NCBI GenBank assembly: GCA_023257755.1
Contig: JALRBM010000030.1
Location: 1-8,986, forward strand
Direction of reading: 5' to 3'
DNA length: 8,986 nt
Source: Candidatus Saccharimonadia bacterium
GTDB lineage: Bacteria > Patescibacteriota > Saccharimonadia > Saccharimonadales > Saccharimonadaceae
The first letter of the stretch is position 1. Each line of letters starts with the position of its first letter. The notes under the pieces are model-generated. The model saw only the letters and a list, made by a program, of their open reading frames with translations, was not told the origin of the DNA and ran no database searches. The translations under genes and the position numbers were made by a program. Shown here piece by piece: positions 5,552 through 8,986 of this stretch.

Positions 5552-5746
5552 ATGGGCACACACAAGCAACGAAAGCCGAAGCGGCGGCGCAGGCTCCCCT
5601 ACCTCCCCAAGGGAGAGGGTGAGTTCTCCTCGCTCGGCATCGGGGGCGGTGGTCACCGGATGCAGAACCGCAAGACGGTTCGCCAGTCACTCTCGGAGTG
5701 GGCGGCGAGCTGGAACCGCTCCCCCGGCGGAGCTTTCGCCACCTGA
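5552..5746 (+). CDS. ORF C: tiny basic GC-rich hypothetical protein
   Basis: Function not recognised. The ATG at 5552 follows AAAGGG with 7 bases between, a good Shine-Dalgarno; a GTG three bases earlier is an alternative. The 64 residues start with a strongly basic stretch (HKQRKPKRRRR, 4-14), continue through YLPKGEGEFSSLGIGGGGH and end in a segment with NRKTVRQSLSEWAASW that could form a short amphipathic helix. The basic head suggests nucleic-acid or ribosome contact, but this is only composition. About 83% of codons end in G or C, far above the flanking pth and der. It is oriented opposite to both neighbours and followed by a long inverted repeat. It looks like an actinobacterial or actinophage-type small gene. 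At this length a chance ORF in GC-rich DNA cannot be excluded; the Shine-Dalgarno and codon bias argue for a real gene. Confidence 0.5.
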   Translation: MGTHKQRKPKRRRRLPYLPKGEGEFSSLGIGGGGHRMQNRKTVRQSLSEWAASWNRSPGGAFAT

Positions 5747-5758
5747 TCACTTCCGCTC

Positions 5759-5835
5759 GTCTGCCGGACGGACCACCTCGTTGCCAGTAGTTGCCCTGAT
5801 GCGCTGCTGCCAGCTGAGAAGTCCGTCCGGCAGGC
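5759..5835. repeat. Long inverted repeat between ORF C and der
   Basis: Arms CTGCCGGACGGAC (5761-5773) and GTCCGTCCGGCAG (5821-5833) are perfectly complementary over 13 bases, extendable to 15 with one G-U pair, around 47 GC-rich bases. It begins 12 bases after the ORF C stop and ends 12 bases before the der stop. It may be a bidirectional 3' hairpin or the terminal repeat of a small element. No U-run is present on either side. Confidence 0.6.
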
Positions 5836-5847
5836 CCGACAACCTGA

Positions 5848-7227
5848 TTATTTTTCTCGGTCGTTACCGAGCTTTTCTTTTTTGGCCTGCTCTTTTTCGC
5901 GGTTGGCTTTTATCTGCTTTTCGTCGCGGAAACTGAGTTTAAGCGGCGTGCCAGCATAATTGTAAGTTTCGCGGATAAGTCGCTCCAGGTAGCGTTTATA
6001 GCTCCAGTGAACGAACTTCAGGTTTGATCCGTAAATAACAAACCAGGGGGGTGCGGTATCAGTCTGGACCATGTAACGAAGCTTTGGATGAGTGTTTTTT
6101 AAACCTGCGGGCGGGTGCTTTTGAATCGCGCGCTGCAAGAGGTCGTTGAGAACGCGTGTTTTAGTCTGCTGCTTTCTCCGTGCATCAATATCAAGCGCAA
6201 GATCGAATAACTTGGTGACGTTTTGCCCTGTAACGCTGCTTGTAAAGATAAGCGGCGCCCATGGCGTAAAGTTAAAAGTGTGGGCAATGCGGGGCGCAAG
6301 AGCGTCGCGGGTATACGCGTCCTTGTCCATGACGCTGTCCCATTTGCTGACGACGATTACCATGCCCTTACCTGCTTCATCGATAATTCCGGCCAGGCGC
6401 TGATCAAGCTGTGTGTTAAGTTCATTAACGTCCATCAGCAGGAAACAAATATCGGCCTCTTCAATTGCCTGAAGGGTCCTAAGGACGCTGAACTTTTCGA
6501 TTCCTACCTCTTGTTTGCCGGGTTTCCGCATACCAGCGGTGTCAAGAAGCTCAATGGCGCGGCCGCCAAAGCGGAGGGCGACCCGGTTGACGTCGCGGGT
6601 AGTGCCGGCGATATTGGCCACCAGCGCCTGCTGCTTGCCGGCCAGGGTGTTAAACAGATGCGACTTTCCGACATTCGGGCGGCCGATAAGGGCGATGCGG
6701 AGGATGTCATCCGCTGTTTCCTCATGACGCGTCGGGATGAGTGTAATAATTTCGTCGAGGATATCATTCGTCCCGTCATTATGTTCAGCGCTGGCTCTTA
6801 GGATAGTCTTGATACCGAGGCGTTTGAACTCGTCAACCGGAAGGTTGCCTTTTAAGTCTGTCTTGTTTGTGATGAGAATGACTGGCTTTTTACTTTTCAG
6901 GGCTTTTTTAGCTACCAGGCGGTCCTCATCGCTGACGTACATGGTGCTGTCGACGACGACCAGAATGACGTCGGCTGCCTCGGCTGCCTCGGTGATCTGT
7001 TCCTGGATTGTTGCCTCGAACTCATCACCAGGATCCTTGAGTCCAGCCGTATCAACGAGCCAAAAACTGTGATGTTTGTATTCGACTCGTCCCAGGACAT
7101 TATCGCGGGTAGTACCTGCTTCTCGGGCGACGATCGCTTGCTGGGCACGGACCATACGGTTAAAAAGCGAACTCTTACCGACGTTCGCCTGGCCAATGAT
7201 CGCAACCGTAGGAAGTTTAGAAGCCAT
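5848..7227 (-). CDS. der: Double GTPase Der (EngA), 50S ribosome assembly
   Basis: Essential GTPase with two tandem G domains and a KH-like domain, acting in late 50S subunit maturation. The 459-residue length is normal. First G domain: P-loop GQANVGKS (12-19; usual GRPNVGKS), TTR at 39-41, DTAG (59-62), NKTD (121-124). Second G domain: GRPNVGKSH (182-190), TTRD at 209-212, DTAG (229-232) and SKWD (294-297; the usual first residue is Asn). The C-terminal KH-like domain (about 350-440) has KLRYMVQTD, PPWFVIYGSN and YKRYLERLIRETYNYAGTPLKLSFR, followed by a Lys/Glu-rich tail. The start MASKLPTVAIIGQANVGKS is the natural one. Upstream an extended -10, TGTTATAAT, leaves only about 5 nt of leader and no Shine-Dalgarno. 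Downstream the sequence becomes GC-rich almost exactly at the stop codon. Confidence 0.96.
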   Translation of the reverse strand: MASKLPTVAIIGQANVGKSSLFNRMVRAQQAIVAREAGTTRDNVLGRVEYKHHSFWLVDTAGLKDPGDEFEATIQEQITEAAEAADVILVVVDSTMYVSDEDRLVAKKALKSKKPVILITNKTDLKGNLPVDEFKRLGIKTILRASAEHNDGTNDILDEIITLIPTRHEETADDILRIALIGRPNVGKSHLFNTLAGKQQALVANIAGTTRDVNRVALRFGGRAIELLDTAGMRKPGKQEVGIEKFSVLRTLQAIEEADICFLLMDVNELNTQLDQRLAGIIDEAGKGMVIVVSKWDSVMDKDAYTRDALAPRIAHTFNFTPWAPLIFTSSVTGQNVTKLFDLALDIDARRKQQTKTRVLNDLLQRAIQKHPPAGLKNTHPKLRYMVQTDTAPPWFVIYGSNLKFVHWSYKRYLERLIRETYNYAGTPLKLSFRDEKQIKANREKEQAKKEKLGNDREK

Positions 7228-7238
7228 AACGTTTGCTA

Positions 7239-7247
7239 ATTATAACA
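7239..7247 (-). promoter_or_regulatory. Extended -10 promoter of der
   Basis: On the minus strand TGTTATAAT is a consensus extended -10. The ATG at 7227 begins 11 bases after its end, so the transcript would have a leader of about 5 nt. The -35 position (TCGCAA, 7262-7267, 17 bases away) is weak, as expected for an extended -10 promoter. Confidence 0.6.
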
Positions 7248-7283
7248 GGGGTAAGCTATTTTTGCGAGCATAAGAGGAATGTA

Positions 7284-7312
7284 TTGACAAAATTAAGTAT
7301 TAGTGATAAAAT
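7284..7312 (+). promoter_or_regulatory. Near-consensus promoter for the ORF D leader (TTGACA-17-TAAAAT)
   Basis: TTGACA (7284-7289), a 17-base AT-rich spacer and TAAAAT (7307-7312), with TG one base before the -10, make an almost ideal promoter. Transcription would start near 7319. It is divergent from the der promoter and leads into a leader of about 140 nt before ORF D. Confidence 0.7.
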
Positions 7313-7318
7313 AATAAA

Positions 7319-7458
7319 GATTGCTTTACGTAATCGCCCCTTAACTACTAGCACGAGAAAGAGCGAAGTGGGATTAGTCGGCTGAAAAGAGTTTTAGCCC
7401 GCTAACCCCACTTCGCCTTCCCTGGGCGATGTGCGTGGTCACAGAACGGAACCATTCC
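7319..7458 (+). ncRNA. Structured 5' leader of ORF D
   Basis: The main element is a 26-base imperfect hairpin, 7363-7388 with 7391-7416, starting GCGAAGTGGG/CCCACTTCGC, with only a few non-pairing positions and a 2-nt nominal turn. It is enclosed by a second stem ATCGCCC/GGGCGAT (7333-7339, 7424-7430). The last bases before the ATG contain GGAACCATTCC, in which a GGAA ribosome-binding site could pair with TTCC. No T-run follows the long hairpin. It may be a regulatory leader, an mRNA-stabilising stem, or an older RNA gene into which ORF D was inserted. No known riboswitch consensus was recognised. Confidence 0.45.
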
Positions 7459-8037
7459 ATGATCGACTTCAAGCACGTCACCGTCAGCGTCCGCCCCCGC
7501 CACCAGCGCCGGGTCGACCACCCGGACGGCAGCGGCTTCCACTTCGTCCCGGCGACCTGCCGGGAGTACAAGGAGGCGATGGAGACCGCCAACGACGCGC
7601 TGGGCAGCGAGAGCATCCGGCTGACCGTGGAGAACGGCAAGCTCACGCAGAAGGTCGCCGAGCTGGAGGAGAAGCTCCGCTTCCAGCAGGAGCTGATGGA
7701 CCGCTCGCTGCCCATCGCCTTCAACTGCGGTCGTACCGTCGCCGTCATGCTGGACGTGGACGCCGCGGGCGTCACCCCCAGCCTCGCCGCCGACGGCAAG
7801 TCCGTCCAGGTGGAGATCGACGGGCTGACGCTCAACATCTTCCCCTTCACGGAGGAGGTCGTCGTCCACATCCAGGACACGATGGAGTCCCGGACCTTCA
7901 CGGTCAAGGAGGGCAACATCGCGCCCTTCCAGGACGAGATCATCGGCATGCACACGCGCAGCCAGCGCGTGGACAAGGCCGCGAAGCTCCACCTCTCCCT
8001 GGCCGGAGGCACCGCGGTCGACGGCAAGGTCGCCTGA
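7459..8037 (+). CDS. ORF D: coiled-coil hypothetical protein with extreme GC3
   Basis: Function not recognised. The ATG at 7459 gives 192 residues, MIDFKHVTVSVRPRHQ onward; an in-frame ATG at 7429 is possible but overlaps a leader stem. Residues about 52-82 form a convincing coiled coil with hydrophobic a/d positions at L62, V66, L69, L73 and M80. Before it lies a short beta-rich segment (VTVSVRPR, FHFVP), and after it alternating beta strands (TVAVMLDVD, SVQVEIDGLTLNIFPF, EVVVHIQDTMESRTFTV). No signal peptide, membrane segment or catalytic motif is visible. Only about three of 192 codons end in A or T, utterly unlike der and the gene to the right, but typical of Streptomyces-like actinobacteria and their phages. 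It is closed by a perfect 13-bp GC hairpin and then a U-tailed terminator. The style (small, coiled coil then beta) suits a phage accessory or structural protein, which is speculation. That it is coding is nearly certain. Confidence 0.8.
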   Translation: MIDFKHVTVSVRPRHQRRVDHPDGSGFHFVPATCREYKEAMETANDALGSESIRLTVENGKLTQKVAELEEKLRFQQELMDRSLPIAFNCGRTVAVMLDVDAAGVTPSLAADGKSVQVEIDGLTLNIFPFTEEVVVHIQDTMESRTFTVKEGNIAPFQDEIIGMHTRSQRVDKAAKLHLSLAGGTAVDGKVA

Positions 8038-8057
8038 CCACTCTCGTGCTGTAGTTC

Positions 8058-8090
8058 CTCGCCGGGTCCGACCGTTTCGGACCCGGCGAG
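8058..8090 (+). terminator. GC-rich hairpin 3' of ORF D
   Basis: A perfect 13-bp stem (8058-8070 with 8078-8090; core GCCGGGTCCG/CGGACCCGGC) with a 7-nt loop lies 20 bases after the ORF D stop. No U-run follows, resembling actinobacterial terminators and the hairpin behind ORF B. Confidence 0.65.
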
Positions 8091-8106
8091 AACTCAGCCC
8101 TTGTAT

Positions 8107-8128
8107 CCACCGATTGCGGTGGTTTTTT
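8107..8128 (+). terminator. U-tailed intrinsic terminator
   Basis: A perfect 6-bp stem CCACCG/CGGTGG with a 4-nt loop is followed by six T. It is the same style as the terminator at 3632, so it is probably native. It would end any transcript from the promoter at 7284 that reads through the GC hairpin. Confidence 0.8.
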
Positions 8129-8146
8129 GATGCCGAAGTCATGTGA

Positions 8147-8175
8147 TTGACATTAATAATATTATATTTTAAAAT
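8147..8175 (+). promoter_or_regulatory. Promoter of the right-edge gene (TTGACA-17-TAAAAT)
   Basis: TTGACA (8147-8152) and TAAAAT (8170-8175) are spaced by exactly 17 AT-rich bases. The start codon at 8183 is only 7 bases beyond the -10, so transcription should start at or next to the ATG, giving a leaderless mRNA. Confidence 0.7.
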
Positions 8176-8182
8176 ACACTTT

Positions 8183-8986
8183 ATGTCTGAGTTTACCAGC
8201 TCTCTTCCTCGTGAGATGCTTAGAAAGATTGAAAACGCCGATGCATCGATACTATTTGATGAACTATTGGAGCTGGCTGCCGGAACATGCCTAGAGAGGC
8301 CACTAGAGATTACTCCGCCTGCTCCAAATCGTGAAGCTGAAGTCGTGGCTTCTTTAGGGGTGCGGGGCCTTAGGGCTGCGCTTGATCTGACGTTGGGCTC
8401 GGCCGTACAAACCCCGGAGCGTGACGGGATTGGGATTGATACGCCGATTAAAACCCCCGAACTTTTTGGAGATGCGACTGACCGCGACATCATGCGAAAG
8501 ACCGAAGCGCTAGGAGCAGGCCTTCTCGCCGAAGCCTACAGGTGTCTGGGCGCAGATGTCGATTCTAAGATACACCAGTATGCCGAGGCTACCTCTGACC
8601 AAGACCAGATAAAGGTGCTGGAGTGGCTTCATCTGCGCATTAAAGAACTGACGAAGGAAGGCATATTAGGGGCGAGCGAGCAAGCACAGTATCACCCCGC
8701 CCGTCTTTCACCGAAACTCATCGGCGTCTATCCCGAAATAAGGCTGGCACCTACCTGTCTAGGGATTAGTATTATTGCGGCAAGTTTTTTGGAGCAGACG
8801 GGGGCCGAGCAACTTCACGCCGGGGTCATGCAGACCTATCAACAACATCAGTCAAGGGAAACCGCTTTCTTTTTGGCGACACTTCCCCGTGAAGTCCAAA
8901 AAAGTTACGGAGTTACTTTCCCTACGTCATTCACGGAGGCGCTAAGGGTCCTCCCGTGTCATCGGCAGCAGGGCGTCGGCGCGTGC
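8183..8986 (+). CDS. Hypothetical protein, 3' end beyond window
   Basis: Function not recognised. The frame is open from the ATG at 8183 to the window end, 268 codons, with mixed codon usage like the core genes. It starts MSEFTSSLPREMLRKIENAD and is rich in Glu, Ala and Leu; most of it looks helical and soluble, with no signal peptide or membrane segment. Around residues 190-215 the segment APTCLGISIIAASFLEQTGAEQLHAG recalls the nucleophile helix of transglutaminase-like or papain-fold cysteine enzymes (Cys at a helix start, then small and hydrophobic residues and a Gly), but no His/Asp partner can be assigned in the visible part. This is a weak guess. It is preceded by a strong promoter placed for leaderless translation, and there is no Shine-Dalgarno. 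Probably a lineage-specific gene. Confidence 0.8.
   Translation, partial: MSEFTSSLPREMLRKIENADASILFDELLELAAGTCLERPLEITPPAPNREAEVVASLGVRGLRAALDLTLGSAVQTPERDGIGIDTPIKTPELFGDATDRDIMRKTEALGAGLLAEAYRCLGADVDSKIHQYAEATSDQDQIKVLEWLHLRIKELTKEGILGASEQAQYHPARLSPKLIGVYPEIRLAPTCLGISIIAASFLEQTGAEQLHAGVMQTYQQHQSRETAFFLATLPREVQKSYGVTFPTSFTEALRVLPCHRQQGVGAC

Noticed and set aside
7363..7416. Integron attC-like site
   Set aside because: The long hairpin contains GCTAACC but the required RYYYAAC/GTTRRRY core pair is absent and there is no integrase in the window.
7402..8493. 363-residue minus-strand ORF opposite ORF D
   Set aside because: Shadow of ORF D: very GC-rich third positions on the plus strand suppress stops on the other strand. 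It also crosses two terminators and the right-edge gene promoter.
1..8986. CRISPR array, insertion sequence with transposase, or recoded TGA
   Set aside because: No spaced direct repeats, no transposase or integrase frame, and TGA clearly acts as a stop in dprA, pth and ORFs B, C and D.

Overview
The window looks like a piece of a small-genome Patescibacteria/CPR chromosome, most likely a Saccharibacteria (TM7) relative. The basis is the style of the DprA, Pth and Der proteins (short DprA without an N-terminal domain, Pth with a GSNAGNNG segment), mid-range GC in these genes, normal use of TGA as stop, and very short or absent 5' leaders. This placement is inference from protein character, not from a search.

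Layout: the left edge holds topA (DNA topoisomerase I, minus strand, C-terminus outside the window). Upstream of it on the same strand is dprA. Between them sits a small GC-rich ORF (A) with its own promoter and terminators. To the right of dprA a divergent plus-strand promoter drives about 250 nt of highly structured RNA ending in a strong intrinsic terminator just before a ZIP-family metal transporter gene. A small GC-rich membrane-protein ORF (B) lies between the ZIP gene and the convergent pth (peptidyl-tRNA hydrolase). A tiny basic GC-rich ORF (C) lies between pth and der (double GTPase, ribosome assembly). Beyond der a near-consensus promoter and structured leader precede a 192-residue ORF (D) whose codons almost all end in G or C. 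A new plus-strand gene of unknown function then runs off the right edge.

Two populations of genes are visible. The core genes (topA, dprA, ZIP gene, pth, der, right-edge gene) have mixed codon usage and no convincing Shine-Dalgarno sequence; several have a -10 box placed so that the mRNA would be leaderless or nearly so. ORFs A to D are small, GC-rich at third positions, carry Shine-Dalgarno-like sequences and have GC-rich hairpins at their 3' ends, as in high-GC actinobacteria or their phages. They occupy four of the five main gaps between core genes; the fifth gap holds the structured RNA. The simplest reading is repeated acquisition of small 'moron-like' cassettes, plausibly from actinobacterial hosts and perhaps by DNA uptake (dprA is here), but misassembly must be excluded.

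Functionally the core genes serve housekeeping: DNA supercoiling, protection of imported single-stranded DNA, recycling of peptidyl-tRNA, 50S assembly and divalent-metal transport. They do not form one pathway.
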